Shown one piece after another: positions 18,408-28,284 of a stretch of DNA of 64,000 bases. How positions within the stretch are numbered: the stretch's first letter is position 1; each line of letters opens with the position of its first letter. Source of the stretch: SZAS-79 sp963844255 (GTDB taxonomy: Bacteria > Pseudomonadota > Gammaproteobacteria > Burkholderiales > SG8-39); NCBI GenBank assembly GCA_963844255.1, contig CAWJNP010000014.1:62001-126000 (forward strand). Reading direction: 5' to 3'. A program made the translations under genes and the position numbers. The notes under the pieces are model-generated. The model saw only the letters and a list, made by a program, of their open reading frames with translations, had not been told where the DNA came from and ran no database searches.

Positions 18408-18552
18408 GGGGTGTCCTTGGTTCGGTGTCGGATGTACTTCTATACCCCAAATTGCCCATTTTTACCCGCCCTTGCCTACCAATAACGCTGTGTTTCCTCT
18501 GCGCTCCCTTGTGTCGACGCGACGTCCGCATCGCTCCAACCCCCTCGCTCTG

Positions 18553-18582
18553 AATGTCGGCTCTCGACCCGAAGCGGGCATT
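18553..18582. repeat. Hairpin repeat, AATGTCGGCT / AGCGGGCATT
   Basis: Two 10-base arms (8 of 10 paired) around a 10-base loop. Translated, it reads MSALDPKRAF, a peptide I know as a spurious hit from dispersed hairpin repeats in proteobacterial genomes near orphan binding-protein genes. It lies in the 220-base gap before the binding-protein gene. Confidence 0.45.
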
Positions 18583-18629
18583 TGAGCGTAGACTTTTTGC
18601 CGCACTACTTTCCCTTACGTGGAGCGAGC

Positions 18630-19616
18630 GTGGGTACTGTATCTCGCAGGCAGTTCGTCACCACTTCGGCAGCCTGGCTGGTAACCATTCGAAATGCAGT
18701 TGCACAGCAGGTCGCCGGACGACTCTATTCGATCGGTCTGCTGATACCAAACAAACTCCAGCTTCAAGCTGGATACGACGCTTTTGTCGAAGACATGCGG
18801 GCGCGTGGTTACAGGGAAGGCGGCAACCTGCGAGTCTTGCTCAAGGAGGCCGAAGGCCGACTGGATGTTCTCCCGGCACTTGCTCGCGAGCTCGTGAATG
18901 CCCGGGTCGATGTGATCGTCGCGTTCAACACGCCTGGGTCGCGTGCCGCGATCGATGCTACGCGCCAAATTCCCGTGGTAATCACCCAGACCGGAGATCC
19001 AGTGGGAAGCGGTTTTGTCTCGAACCTGGCGCGACCTGGCGGTAACGTCACCGGCGTCTCGAATATTGTTGCAATCCTTGCGCCAAAGCGTATGGCGTTG
19101 ATGAAGGAGACCATCCCCGCGATGCGACGCTTCGCCGTGATATTCAATCCTGACGACCCCATTACGGTGCCGCAGATTCGCGACGTGACCCCAACCGCAT
19201 CCACTCTGGGGATCGAAGCTCGCCTCTTTCCCGTGCGAGATCCTCGGGAACTGCCGGATACGTTCAAAAAACTCACTGCCTGGGGAGCCGATGCTGCGAT
19301 GTGGCTGCCGGGACAAAGCCATCTTTTTCGGAAGAAAACCATTGAACTGGCTGCCCAATACAAGCTTCCCGTCATGTCGGACTCTTCTGCCACCGTAGCG
19401 CTTGGCGGACTTATTTCGTATGGTCCTGACAACGCAGAAATCTTCAGGCGCACCGCCGCAAAGGTGGATCGAATTTTGAGGGGCACGAAACCCGGAGACT
19501 TACCGATTGAACAGCCCACCAAGCTTGAACTGGCCCTCAACTTGAAAACGGCGGAAGCGCTTGGGCTCAAGATTCCGCAGTCCGTTCTGCTCAGAGCAGA
19601 CAACATCGTCGAATGA
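18630..19616 (+). CDS. ABC transporter substrate-binding protein (ABC_sub_bind/TrpX-like), orphan
   Basis: A 328-residue protein with an SRRQF twin-arginine-like leader and hydrophobic stretch ending AVAQQ. It is followed by the periplasmic body of the ABC_sub_bind family: IGLLIPNKLQLQAGYDAFVE, RVDVIVAFNTPGSRAAIDAT, PVVITQTGDPVGSGFVSNLA, RPGGNVTGVS and DNAEIFRRTAAKVDRILRG. It ends ALGLKIPQSVLLRADNIVE, the very typical tail. The GTG at 18630 has GGAG 5 bases upstream and gives the clean leader. No permease or ATPase is adjacent, which is usual for these expanded families in Burkholderiales and rhizobia. Ligand unknown. Confidence 0.88.
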   Translation: MGTVSRRQFVTTSAAWLVTIRNAVAQQVAGRLYSIGLLIPNKLQLQAGYDAFVEDMRARGYREGGNLRVLLKEAEGRLDVLPALARELVNARVDVIVAFNTPGSRAAIDATRQIPVVITQTGDPVGSGFVSNLARPGGNVTGVSNIVAILAPKRMALMKETIPAMRRFAVIFNPDDPITVPQIRDVTPTASTLGIEARLFPVRDPRELPDTFKKLTAWGADAAMWLPGQSHLFRKKTIELAAQYKLPVMSDSSATVALGGLISYGPDNAEIFRRTAAKVDRILRGTKPGDLPIEQPTKLELALNLKTAEALGLKIPQSVLLRADNIVE

Positions 19617-19624
19617 CCGCCATT

Positions 19625-19646
19625 GGCCTATTCTGTTGAAAAACTC
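19625..19646 (+). repeat. IS left terminal inverted repeat plus GGCC target site
   Basis: GGCC followed by 18 bases TATTCTGTTGAAAAACTC; exact complement at the other end. Confidence 0.88.
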
Positions 19647-21219
19647 GATGTTTGGTTAGTGACGGGCTGAGATTTTTCAGAGGCGCTGGGCAATTTGATT
19701 GGTATGGAGACCAATTTTCTCGATTGCGGCCACCCTGTCCGCTGTTATGTGGGTACCAAACCGCCTTTTTGCGCAATCGGGAAGAGCCGCTTCGCCATTC
19801 GTCGTAGATTTTGAACCGTTGCTGCCATTAGAAACTCGTCTTTCGCACCGCTCAGACCTCGTAATCGCAATCGATCGAGCTTCAGGATGCGCTTGAGATG
19901 CGCAAACAGCATTTCGACTTTCTTTCTGTCCTTGCGTGACTGCTGGTATTCGTCCGTTCGGGCGACGCCACGTGCAACTTCTCGAGCTGCCTCATGGACG
20001 CTGCGAGCGATCTTGCGAACCGGCGTGTTCGGACAGCACCGGGATTTGACCGGGCAGGCTGCGCAATCCGATTGACTCGATCGATAGAGGATGGTGTTGG
20101 CTTGAGTGATGCGCGAGCGCAGGATCTTGAACGGGCGCCACTGGCTGCGCAGCGCATGGCCTTGCGGGCAACGGTATTGATCGGCCTGCTCGTCCCAATG
20201 GAACTCGCTGCTGGACAAGGTCTCGTCTTGGCGTTGTGTCTTGTCCCAAACCGGGACGTGGGGTTCGATCGCCTTGTCCTTGACCATCCAGCCCAGCAGT
20301 TCCGCCGCGCCGTAGGCCGTGTCTCCAATGAGTCTGGTTGGCTTCAGATCGAACCGCTCCTCGACACGGTCAATCATCGTGCGGGTCGCGTTCACCTCGC
20401 TGGTCCGGAACGCAGGAGTCGCCTCCACGTCCACAATGATGCCGGCCTGAACATCCACCAGATAGTTGGTGGAGTAGGCATAGAACGCCGGGCCGCCCGG
20501 CGCAGCGGTGTAGCGTGCCGCGGGATCCGTAAGCGATACCGATTTAGGCACCGACGCCTCGGTTGGGTTGGCTTCTTCTATCGCCGCAAGATACTCACGC
20601 ACCGCGCGCGACGACGCTTCACCGACTTTCCAGTCGACGGTCTGTTCGCCAGGCACCCCGCGGGCGCGGTTGGCATCGGCCTTCACTACGCTGGCATCGA
20701 TCGCAAACCCCTCGCCACCGACCAGCCCCTCCGTCATGCAGCGACGCAGCACATTCTCAAAGACGTGCCGCAGGGCATCGCTCTCGCGGAACCGACCATG
20801 CCGTGTCTTTGAGAACGTCGAGTGATCCGGCACCTCGTCTTCAAGACCCAGGCCGCAGAACCAGCGGTACGCCAGATTCAGATGTACTTCCTCGCACAGC
20901 CGCCGCTCCGAACGAATGCCAAAGCAGTAACCCACCACCAGCATCCGGATCATCAACTCCGGATCGATCGACGGGCGGCCCGTGTGGCTGTAGTACGGCG
21001 CGAGGTGGCGGCGCAGGTCGCTCAGGTCGAGGAACCGATCAATGCCGCGTAAGAGGTGATTCTGAGGAACATGGTCCTCAAGATTGAACGAGTAGAACAG
21101 GCGATCTTGGCCGCCACCATTCTGTCCCATCATCTCGCAGCCCTCCGTCAATGCACTGAAAATTCAGACAAATTGCATCCGAAAAAATTCAATGCACGAG
21201 AGAGTTTTTCAACAGAATA
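19629..21219 (-). mobile_element. IS1182-type insertion sequence, complete
   Basis: A 1591-base element with perfect 18-base terminal inverted repeats (TATTCTGTTGAAAAACTC at 19629-19646, its complement at 21202-21219). It encodes one transposase on the minus strand. It is flanked by GGCC on both sides (19625-19628, 21220-21223), a palindromic 4-base target duplication. It sits between the orphan binding protein stop and a GST gene and interrupts no evident gene. Confidence 0.88.
19745..21151 (-). CDS. IS1182-family transposase
   Basis: A 468-residue DDE transposase. The N-terminal domain has FNLEDHVPQNHLLRGIDRFL, YYSHTGRPSIDPELMIRMLV and CFGIRSERRLCEEVHLNLAYRW. The catalytic Asp pair is in FAIDASVVKAD and LIGDTAYGA, and the Glu is in DRKKVEMLFAHLKRIL near 425. 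A CxxC-type cluster in SDCAACPVKSRCC is usual for this family. Length and motifs are complete, so the element could be active. Unlike neighbouring genes it has no sign of frameshift. Confidence 0.92.
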   Translation of the reverse strand: MTEGCEMMGQNGGGQDRLFYSFNLEDHVPQNHLLRGIDRFLDLSDLRRHLAPYYSHTGRPSIDPELMIRMLVVGYCFGIRSERRLCEEVHLNLAYRWFCGLGLEDEVPDHSTFSKTRHGRFRESDALRHVFENVLRRCMTEGLVGGEGFAIDASVVKADANRARGVPGEQTVDWKVGEASSRAVREYLAAIEEANPTEASVPKSVSLTDPAARYTAAPGGPAFYAYSTNYLVDVQAGIIVDVEATPAFRTSEVNATRTMIDRVEERFDLKPTRLIGDTAYGAAELLGWMVKDKAIEPHVPVWDKTQRQDETLSSSEFHWDEQADQYRCPQGHALRSQWRPFKILRSRITQANTILYRSSQSDCAACPVKSRCCPNTPVRKIARSVHEAAREVARGVARTDEYQQSRKDRKKVEMLFAHLKRILKLDRLRLRGLSGAKDEFLMAATVQNLRRMAKRLFPIAQKGGLVPT

Positions 21220-21223
21220 GGCC
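21202..21223 (-). repeat. IS right terminal inverted repeat plus GGCC target site
   Basis: GAGTTTTTCAACAGAATA followed by GGCC; exact complement of the left end. Because GGCC is its own complement it can equally be read as repeat or as target duplication. Confidence 0.88.
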
Positions 21224-21369
21224 GGCTGCAGACGATTGGCAGGCCTTCGTACTTGTCATATCTGACAATATACTGATTCGATTCAAGAGACTGCTTCCGA
21301 CCCGGACATTAAAACCGGGACCGGGGAGCCGGTGTCAGGTAAATTCCCTCTCTGAACACACGAGGAGCG

Positions 21370-22179
21370 ATGATGGAAGGCCCCGCCGCTGCATCGGCAC
21401 CATGCCGCCTCTTTTATCATCGCGCGTCGAGCGCATCCTTGAGGGTCACCCTTTATCTGCGTTGTCGCGGCGTGCCAGCGTCTTGGGTCGAGCTGGTGAG
21501 CACCGGCCTCGAGACAGACCACAGGGGCATCCTGGTATTCACCATGCCTGCCGGCGATCCGGAAACGGATAAGCTTGGCACCCGGGACTTGAAAGCATTC
21601 AATCCCGATGGGCGCGTGCCGATTCTCCTGTTGCCCGATGGCCGCAAGATGACCCAGTCGGGGCCGATTGTGGATTTTATCGAAGAGTCGCTGGTCGCCG
21701 GCACCGGCCATCCCTTGTTGCCTGCGGACCCGTGGCTGCGAGCGGAGGCACGCCGCATAATGTGGATCATTTCTGCGGACACTCAGCCTTATCAGAACAT
21801 CCCTTTCATCATCCAGGCCATGAGCGAGTGGGGAATGGTCAAGGCCGACCCCACGACGCATCCGCTGCGGATGCATTTCATTCGACGCGAGTTCGGCGCA
21901 ATCGAGACAATCCTGGCCAAGTGCGCGGGAAGGTTTGCTGTCGGCGACGACGTCACCCTGGCCGACTGTTTCCTGGTTCCACAGATACGTAACGCGCTAC
22001 TGGCAGGAATACGCATGGCGGACGAGTTTCCGCGCCTCAACCGGGTCTGGGAGCACCTGCTCGAGGTGCCGGAGATCATTGCCGTGCTGGAAGACGCGGG
22101 CGGCATCGTGCAGCCCTTCGCCTTCGACGCGGAGCGGTTCGAAGTCTACGCGCAGACGTTTTCCCATAGCGGACCGTGA
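21370..22179 (+). CDS. Glutathione S-transferase, zeta-like
   Basis: A 269-residue protein. The N-terminal thioredoxin-like half has FYHRASSASLRVTLYLRCRG; SSASLRV corresponds to the SSCSWRV active-site motif of zeta GST/maleylacetoacetate isomerases. FNPDGRVPILLLPDGRKMTQ and SGPIVDFIEES give the glutathione-binding cis-Pro and Ser. The helical half has FAVGDDVTLADCFLVPQIRN. It is about 50 residues longer than typical, with an insert at 38-60 (TGLETDHRGILVFTMPAGD). The start has GAGGAG just upstream. Substrate unknown. The IS right end lies 147 bases upstream. Confidence 0.82.
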   Translation: MMEGPAAASAPCRLFYHRASSASLRVTLYLRCRGVPASWVELVSTGLETDHRGILVFTMPAGDPETDKLGTRDLKAFNPDGRVPILLLPDGRKMTQSGPIVDFIEESLVAGTGHPLLPADPWLRAEARRIMWIISADTQPYQNIPFIIQAMSEWGMVKADPTTHPLRMHFIRREFGAIETILAKCAGRFAVGDDVTLADCFLVPQIRNALLAGIRMADEFPRLNRVWEHLLEVPEIIAVLEDAGGIVQPFAFDAERFEVYAQTFSHSGP

Positions 22180-22240
22180 CGCGACAACGAATAGTGATCG
22201 CGTACGTGAAGGAAATTGACCGGGCCGGGGCGCTGCTCCA

Positions 22241-23554
22241 CTAACGCGTCGTATCTGCGAGGCGGGCGAACGCCTTTGTGAAAAAATCGGTGCTGCCGAA
22301 GTTGCCCGATTTCAGCGCGAGGTGCACGAGCGCCCCGGCGGCCGCACTCGAATGCGCTGCGGTCCAGGGAACACCCGGGTCGATCTGCGGACCGATACTC
22401 ATCTGCTGCACGCCCAGCGCCTGCACCACCGCGCCCGAGGTTTCCCCGCCTGCGACGAGCAACTGGCGCACGCCGGACTCGACCAGGCCGACGGCGACCC
22501 GCGACAGCGTTTCTTCCACCAGGCGCCCGGCCTCGGCCACGCCCAGCCTGGCCTGCACGGCCTGTACCGCAGTTGGTTCCGCCGTGGCGTAGACCAGCAC
22601 CGGACCATTGGGGAGCAACGGCCGCGCCCAGGCGAGCGCCTGCGCCGCGACATCCGCGCCCGAGGCAATCGCAAGTGGATCGACTGCGAAGGCCGAACCG
22701 CCACGTTGCATGAAATCCTGCACCTGCGCGTTGGTGGCGAGCGAACAGCTTCCCGAGACCACGGCACGCAGGCCCGTCGCAGGAGGTAACAGGTCGGCGC
22801 GCGTGGAAGACGAGATGCGTGCCGGCCAGTTCTGCGGCAGCCCCACGGCGATGCCCGACCCCGCGGTCACCAGTTTCATGCCGGCCAGGGCGCGGCCGAT
22901 CTGCGCCAGGTCGGTGTTCGCCACCGCATCGACCACCGCGACACCGATGCCCTGCGCGCGAAGCTCCGCGAAGCGCATGGCGATCGAGTCGCTACCGCGC
23001 GACACCACCTCGTGTGCCACCAACCCCACCTTGCGCCGCGTCTGCGCCTGCATCACGCGTACGAGATTCGCATCGGTCATCGGCGTGAGCGGATGGTTGC
23101 GCATGCCGGAATCCGACAACAGCACATCGCCGACGAACAAATGCCCCTTGAACACCGTGCGCTGGTTTTCCGGAAACGCGGGACAGGCGATGGTGAAGCC
23201 CTGATCCTTGCCGTGCAGCGCGTCGAGCAGCGCATCGGTCACCGGCCCGATGTTGCCCGCCGGGGTGGAATCGAAGGTGGAGCAGTACTTGAAGTAGATC
23301 TGTTCCGCGCCCTGCGCCTCGAGCCAGCGCAGCGCATCGAGCGACTGCGCCACCGCCTCGGCCGACGCGATGGTGCGGGATTTCAGCGCGACCACGATCG
23401 CATCGGCATCGATCGGCGCCGCGCCCGCTGCAGGCACGCCGATGGTCTGCACGCTGCGCAATCCGCTGCGCACGAGGTTGTTCGCGAGGTCGGTGGCGCC
23501 GGTGAAATCGTCGGCGATGCAGCCGAGCAGCGGCCGCCTGGCACCCGCCATCAT
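22241..23554 (-). CDS. otnK: Four-carbon acid sugar kinase (OtnK, DUF1537 family)
   Basis: A 437-residue kinase. N-terminal DUF1537 block: LLGCIADDFTGATDLANNLV, QIYFKYCSTFDSTPAGNIGP, CPAFPENQRTVFKGHLFVGD, MRNHPLTPMTDANL. C-terminal nucleotide-binding block: VVSGSCSLATNAQV, LLVAGGETSGAVVQALG and the final SGNFGSTDFFTKAF, a strong OtnK-type ending. OtnK phosphorylates 3-oxo-tetronate at C4 in catabolism of threonate/erythronate-type acids. It overlaps the LtnD-like stop by four bases. The aldolase that would normally follow (OtnC) is not in the window. Confidence 0.9.
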   Translation of the reverse strand: MMAGARRPLLGCIADDFTGATDLANNLVRSGLRSVQTIGVPAAGAAPIDADAIVVALKSRTIASAEAVAQSLDALRWLEAQGAEQIYFKYCSTFDSTPAGNIGPVTDALLDALHGKDQGFTIACPAFPENQRTVFKGHLFVGDVLLSDSGMRNHPLTPMTDANLVRVMQAQTRRKVGLVAHEVVSRGSDSIAMRFAELRAQGIGVAVVDAVANTDLAQIGRALAGMKLVTAGSGIAVGLPQNWPARISSSTRADLLPPATGLRAVVSGSCSLATNAQVQDFMQRGGSAFAVDPLAIASGADVAAQALAWARPLLPNGPVLVYATAEPTAVQAVQARLGVAEAGRLVEETLSRVAVGLVESGVRQLLVAGGETSGAVVQALGVQQMSIGPQIDPGVPWTAAHSSAAAGALVHLALKSGNFGSTDFFTKAFARLADTTR

Positions 23555-24447
23555 TTCGCCTTCGGCAGTTCGATGCCGGGGAAGATCTTGATCACCGCCG
23601 AATCGTCCTCGCGCGCATGCCCGGCCGTGGAAGCCTGCATGAACATCTGGTGCGCGGTGGCCGAGAGCGGCAGCGGAAACTTGCTCGCGCGCGCGGTGTC
23701 CAGCACGAGGCCGAGGTCCTTCACGAAAATATCGACCGCCGAAAGCGGCGTGTAGTCGCCGGCAATCACATGCGCCATGCGGTTCTCGAACATCCAGCTG
23801 TTGCCCGCGCTGTGGGTGATGACTTCATACAGGTCCTTTGCCTCGACGCCTTCGCGCAGCCCGAGTGCCATCGCCTCGGCGGCAGCGGCGATGTGCACAC
23901 CGGCCAGCAGCTGGTTGATGATCTTCACCTTGCTGCCGTTGCCCGCGCGGTCGCCCAGCCGGTAGACCTTGGCGGCCATCGCATCGAGCAGGCGCCCGGC
24001 CTTTGTATAGGCCTCGGGGCTGCCGGCGCTCATCATCGTCATTTCGCCGGAGGCCGCCTTGGCCGCGCCACCTGAGATCGGCGCATCCAGATACAGGAGG
24101 CCCTTGGCATTCAGCCGCGCTTCGAGGGCGATCGACCAGTTGGGATCCACGGTGGAGCACATGACGAAGAGGCTGCTCTTCTTCATCGCGGCAGCTGCGC
24201 CGTGTTCGCCGAACAGCACTTCTTCGGTCTGCGCGGCATTCACGAGCACGCCCACCACCACCTCGCAGGCGGCACCGACTTCGGCCGGGCTGGCACAGGC
24301 CACGCCGCCCTCGGCTGCAAATGCCTGCACCGCCTCGGCACGGATGTCGTACACATGCACCGTGAAACCCGCGCGGCGCAGCGACCCCGCCATGCCCCGG
24401 CCCATCGCACCCAGACCGATCAAACCGACATTCGTTATCTGATTCAT
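23551..24447 (-). CDS. ltnD: NAD-dependent beta-hydroxyacid dehydrogenase, L-threonate dehydrogenase-like
   Basis: A 298-residue member of the beta-hydroxyacid dehydrogenase family. NAD motif GLIGLGAMGRGMAGSLRRAG, VHVYDIR, substrate motif LYLDAPISGGAAKAASGEMT, catalytic Lys in GNGSKVKIINQLLAGVHIAA, and cofactor-side FVKDLGLVLDTARASKFPLP. Relatives include tartronate semialdehyde reductase and L-threonate dehydrogenase. The neighbouring OtnK favours LtnD, which oxidises L-threonate at C2 to 2-oxo-tetronate. It is in an operon with four-base overlaps on both sides. Confidence 0.83.
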   Translation of the reverse strand: MNQITNVGLIGLGAMGRGMAGSLRRAGFTVHVYDIRAEAVQAFAAEGGVACASPAEVGAACEVVVGVLVNAAQTEEVLFGEHGAAAAMKKSSLFVMCSTVDPNWSIALEARLNAKGLLYLDAPISGGAAKAASGEMTMMSAGSPEAYTKAGRLLDAMAAKVYRLGDRAGNGSKVKIINQLLAGVHIAAAAEAMALGLREGVEAKDLYEVITHSAGNSWMFENRMAHVIAGDYTPLSAVDIFVKDLGLVLDTARASKFPLPLSATAHQMFMQASTAGHAREDDSAVIKIFPGIELPKAK

Positions 24448-25718
24448 CGCGCCTCCACGCCGCACCATTCGGCGACGAACAGCGCCAGCGTCTGCGTGAC
24501 GCGGCGCATCGATTCGAGCTCCACGCGCTCGTCGAACGCGTGGATGTTCTCCGCCGTCGGACCGTACACCAGCGCGGGGATGCCTGCATACAGGCCGTAG
24601 AAGCGCGCATCCGTCGTACCGGTGCCTGCGCGTTGTTCCAGCGGCGCACCTGCAATGCCGGCATGGCATTTTTCCAGCAGCAGCTGCGCATCGCTGCCCT
24701 GCGGCAGCACATAGCCCTCGGCCTGAAAGCCGTGGTACACGACCTGCGGCGGATTCTGCGACAGGAACGCGTCCTTCTTCGCCGCCGCGGCCACCGTGGC
24801 CTCGACCTCGTTTCGAACTTCGGCAAGATCCTCGCCCGGATACAGTCCGATGCGCATGTCGAAGGTGCACCAGGCCGGCACGCTGGAGGTCCAGTCGCCG
24901 CCCTCGATCTTGCTGACCACGAAATTGATCGGATGCGCGTGGCCCTCGAACGCCGGGTGTTTTTTCTCGTTCCAGCGGTGCTCGAGTTCGTGCAGCGCGG
25001 TGATGATCGGAAAGCAGGCCTCGATCGCGTTCGACCCCGTGCCCGCGACCGCGACGTGCACCGGCCGCCCGCGCACCTTGACCTGGAACCACATCACCCC
25101 GACCTGGGCCGCGCCCAGCGTGCCGCCCGAGGGCTCGGTGATCAGCGCGGCCTCGGCGCGGTAGCCGCGTTGCAGGCAGGCCAGCGCCCCGTTGCCGGTG
25201 CACTCTTCCTCGATCACCGACTGCACATAGACGTCGGCCGCGGGCGCCAGGCCGGTCTTCGCCAGCGCATCCAGCGCAAACAGGTTGGCGGCGAGCCCCG
25301 CCTTCATGTCGCCCGCGCCGCGGCCGTGCATCCAGCCGTCGATGATCTTCGGCGCGAACGGCGGCTCGATCCACATGTCCAGGGGCCCGGTGGGCACCAC
25401 ATCGATGTGGCCGTTGAGGATCAGCGAGCGGCCGGCGGGCTTCTTCGGGCGATGGGCGCCGACCACGTTCCAGGCGTTGTCGTAGGACACCGCCACCGGG
25501 GAAAAGCCCGGCAGGTGGGAGATATCCTCCACCGCGACCTTCCAGCGGTCGACCGCGAGGCCGCGCGCCTGCATCGCGCGGGCCATGTAGTCCTGCGCAC
25601 TGGCCTCCTGGCCACGGGTCGAGGGAAAGCGCGTGAGGTCGGCCAGGAATTCGACCTGGGCATCGAACCCCTCGTCGACGGCGCGCAGGAGTTTCTGGGA
25701 AAGATCGGGGGCAAGCAT
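24444..25718 (-). CDS. M20 metallopeptidase, ArgE/DapE family
   Basis: A 424-residue enzyme. First metal ligand in LILNGHIDVVPTGP (HxD), bridging Asp in MHGRGAGDMKAGLAAN, catalytic Glu pair in SVIEEECTGNGAL, a dimerisation domain starting at VGVMWFQVKVRGRPVHVAV, and final His in ENIHAFDERVELESM. It hydrolyses an amide of an amino acid or related carboxylate. The ATG at 25718 has GGAG 8 bases upstream. As the first gene of an operon with ltnD/otnK-like genes it may release a four-carbon hydroxy acid from an amide conjugate. That role is speculative. Confidence 0.87.
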   Translation of the reverse strand: MLAPDLSQKLLRAVDEGFDAQVEFLADLTRFPSTRGQEASAQDYMARAMQARGLAVDRWKVAVEDISHLPGFSPVAVSYDNAWNVVGAHRPKKPAGRSLILNGHIDVVPTGPLDMWIEPPFAPKIIDGWMHGRGAGDMKAGLAANLFALDALAKTGLAPAADVYVQSVIEEECTGNGALACLQRGYRAEAALITEPSGGTLGAAQVGVMWFQVKVRGRPVHVAVAGTGSNAIEACFPIITALHELEHRWNEKKHPAFEGHAHPINFVVSKIEGGDWTSSVPAWCTFDMRIGLYPGEDLAEVRNEVEATVAAAAKKDAFLSQNPPQVVYHGFQAEGYVLPQGSDAQLLLEKCHAGIAGAPLEQRAGTGTTDARFYGLYAGIPALVYGPTAENIHAFDERVELESMRRVTQTLALFVAEWCGVEAR

Positions 25719-25846
25719 CTGGGGATCTCCGGAACATGGTGCATGGTGTACGGCCGCGCCGGTCCGGGCCGGGCCTGGAACACGGCGGTTTCGTGGATTT
25801 TCCCCCAATCCCTGCGACCGTGCCCGGCGAAATACCCGCCGCCCGC

Positions 25847-25860
25847 TTGACGTGAGTCAA
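25847..25860. promoter_or_regulatory. FNR/Anr-type box TTGACGTGAGTCAA upstream of DUF47-Pit
   Basis: A perfect TTGAC-N4-GTCAA dyad, a close variant of the FNR consensus TTGAT-N4-ATCAA. Its centre is 71 bases before the DUF47 start. TACGTT at 25882-25887 falls where a -10 would lie for a box centred at -41.5. A TTGACG -35 reading overlaps the same bases. Confidence 0.45.
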
Positions 25861-25924
25861 ACCTGCCTTCCCAATGCCCGCTACGTTCAAGGTGAGGCAC
25901 TGAACAACAACAAGGGAGAGCCAC

Positions 25925-26577
25925 ATGTCAGCCCGATTGATCGGCCGGCTGATCGCCGCGATTTCACCACGCAGCGACGACTATTTCACCCTGTTCAACG
26001 AACTGACCGCGTGCACGGTGCGCGGCGCGAAGCTGCTCGCCAAGATGAGTTCGGTGCAGGATCCGGTTGCGTTCAACCAGTTGTTTTCCGACATCCAGCG
26101 CACCGAGAGCGAAGCCGACGCGGTGACGAAGACCATCTTCGTGTCCCTGCACAAGTCCTTCATCACCCCGTTCGACCGCGGCGAGATCCGCGACCTCGCC
26201 ATGGCGCTGGACGACATGATCGACTGCATGGAGGACATCCCCCAGCGCGCCAAGCTCTACGGCCCCGGCGGATTCACGCCCGAAATGGCGGCGCTCGGCC
26301 AGATCAGCCTGCGTGCCACGGAAAAGGTGCAGGAGGCGGTGACGCTGCTCTCGGACATGAAGAACGCCGAGCGGATCCTGAAGATCTGCCAGGAAATCGG
26401 CGACATCGAGAGCGAGGCCGACAGCATCATGCGCGCCGGGATCGAGCGCCTGTTTGCCGAAAACACCGACGCGCGCAAGCTGATCCGTGACAAGGAACTC
26501 TACGAACTGTTCGAGGAGGCCGTCGACCGCAGCCAGGATGCGTCCGACGTGATCCACGGCGTCGTGCTCGAACGCAT

Positions 26578-26581
<4 letters not shown>
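25925..26581 (+). CDS. DUF47/PhoU-like phosphate transport regulator
   Basis: A 218-residue all-helical protein of the DUF47 (TIGR00153) family. DDYFTLFNELTACTVRGAKL, DIQRTESEADAVTKTIFVSL, SFITPFDRGEIRDLAMALDD and ICQEIGDIESEADSIMRAGI carry the PhoU-like E-x3-D metal-cluster motifs. It usually partners a Pit transporter and is thought to restrain or tune uptake. The next gene, pit, starts in an ATGA overlap with its stop. A good purine-rich leader (AAGGGAGAGCC) precedes the ATG. Confidence 0.9.
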
Positions 26582-27582
<1,001 letters not shown>

Positions 27583-27591
27583 CGCGGCGTC

Positions 27592-28239
27592 CTAGACGAA
27601 GGGCGGCGCCAGCTTCTCGGTCGCGAGCACGCGCTGCACTGCGGGGCGTGCAAGCATGCGCTCCAGGAACGCCCCGAGCTGCGGCAGGCTGCGCGCCGGG
27701 CGCGGAAAACCGCGCGACCAGCGGCAGAGCATGAAGGCGTAGGGGTCGAGCACGCTGAACTGCGAACCCAGGAACCAGTCCGCGCCGTGGGACGCGAACT
27801 GCGCCTCCATCTGGTCGACGAGGGCGTTCACCTTCGCTTCGGCCTGTGCCTTCACCTGCGCGGCGGCTGCCGCGTCACCGTTGTTCACCCAGCGCTCCGG
27901 GTAGAAGTAGACGATCAGCGTCGCCTGCAGGGTGTTGGTCATCCACATGAGCCACTTGTAACACTGCGCCCGCTCGGGCGTGCCCAGCGGCGGCGCGAGG
28001 CGGGCCGCGGGGTGGGTGTCGGCCAGGTGCAGCGCGATCGCCGCCGTCTCGTAGAGCACGAGGTCGGCGCCGACCAGCACCGGGATCAGGCCGTTGGGGT
28101 TGAGCTTCAGATACTCCGGCGTCTTGTGTGCGAGGTTGGCGCGATCGACGTAGTTGAGCTCGAACGCGAGGCCCAGCTCCTCGAGGATCATGTGCGGGGT
28201 CATGCTGGCATTGCCGGGGAAATAGTGCAGCTGGAGCAT
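27592..28239 (-). CDS. Glutathione S-transferase family protein
   Basis: A 215-residue GST: MLQLHYFPGNASMTPHMILE with the probable active Ser/Asn region, LKLNPNGLIPVLVGADLVL (cis-Pro loop), YETAAIALHLADTHP (gamma-glutamyl Ser replaced by Thr), and a C-terminal helical domain with GSQFSVLDPYAFMLCRW. It resembles the beta/plant-like GSTs of proteobacteria. It follows the pit gene convergently. A TATCGATACCGATAC repeat lies 20-35 bases upstream of its start and may be its operator. Confidence 0.85.
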   Translation of the reverse strand: MLQLHYFPGNASMTPHMILEELGLAFELNYVDRANLAHKTPEYLKLNPNGLIPVLVGADLVLYETAAIALHLADTHPAARLAPPLGTPERAQCYKWLMWMTNTLQATLIVYFYPERWVNNGDAAAAAQVKAQAEAKVNALVDQMEAQFASHGADWFLGSQFSVLDPYAFMLCRWSRGFPRPARSLPQLGAFLERMLARPAVQRVLATEKLAPPFV

Positions 28240-28257
28240 GGCGCCTCCTCTGGCTAG

Positions 28258-28274
28258 TGTATCGATACCGATAC
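28258..28274 (-). repeat. TGTATCGATACCGATAC repeat, candidate operator
   Basis: 17 bases with internal symmetry (GTATCGATAC plus a second CGATAC). The complement, containing CGGTATCGATACA, recurs at 54625 and 63035. It is placed 19 bases upstream of the GST start, within a plausible promoter. Confidence 0.5.
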
Positions 28275-28284
28275 TTCAGTTGAC

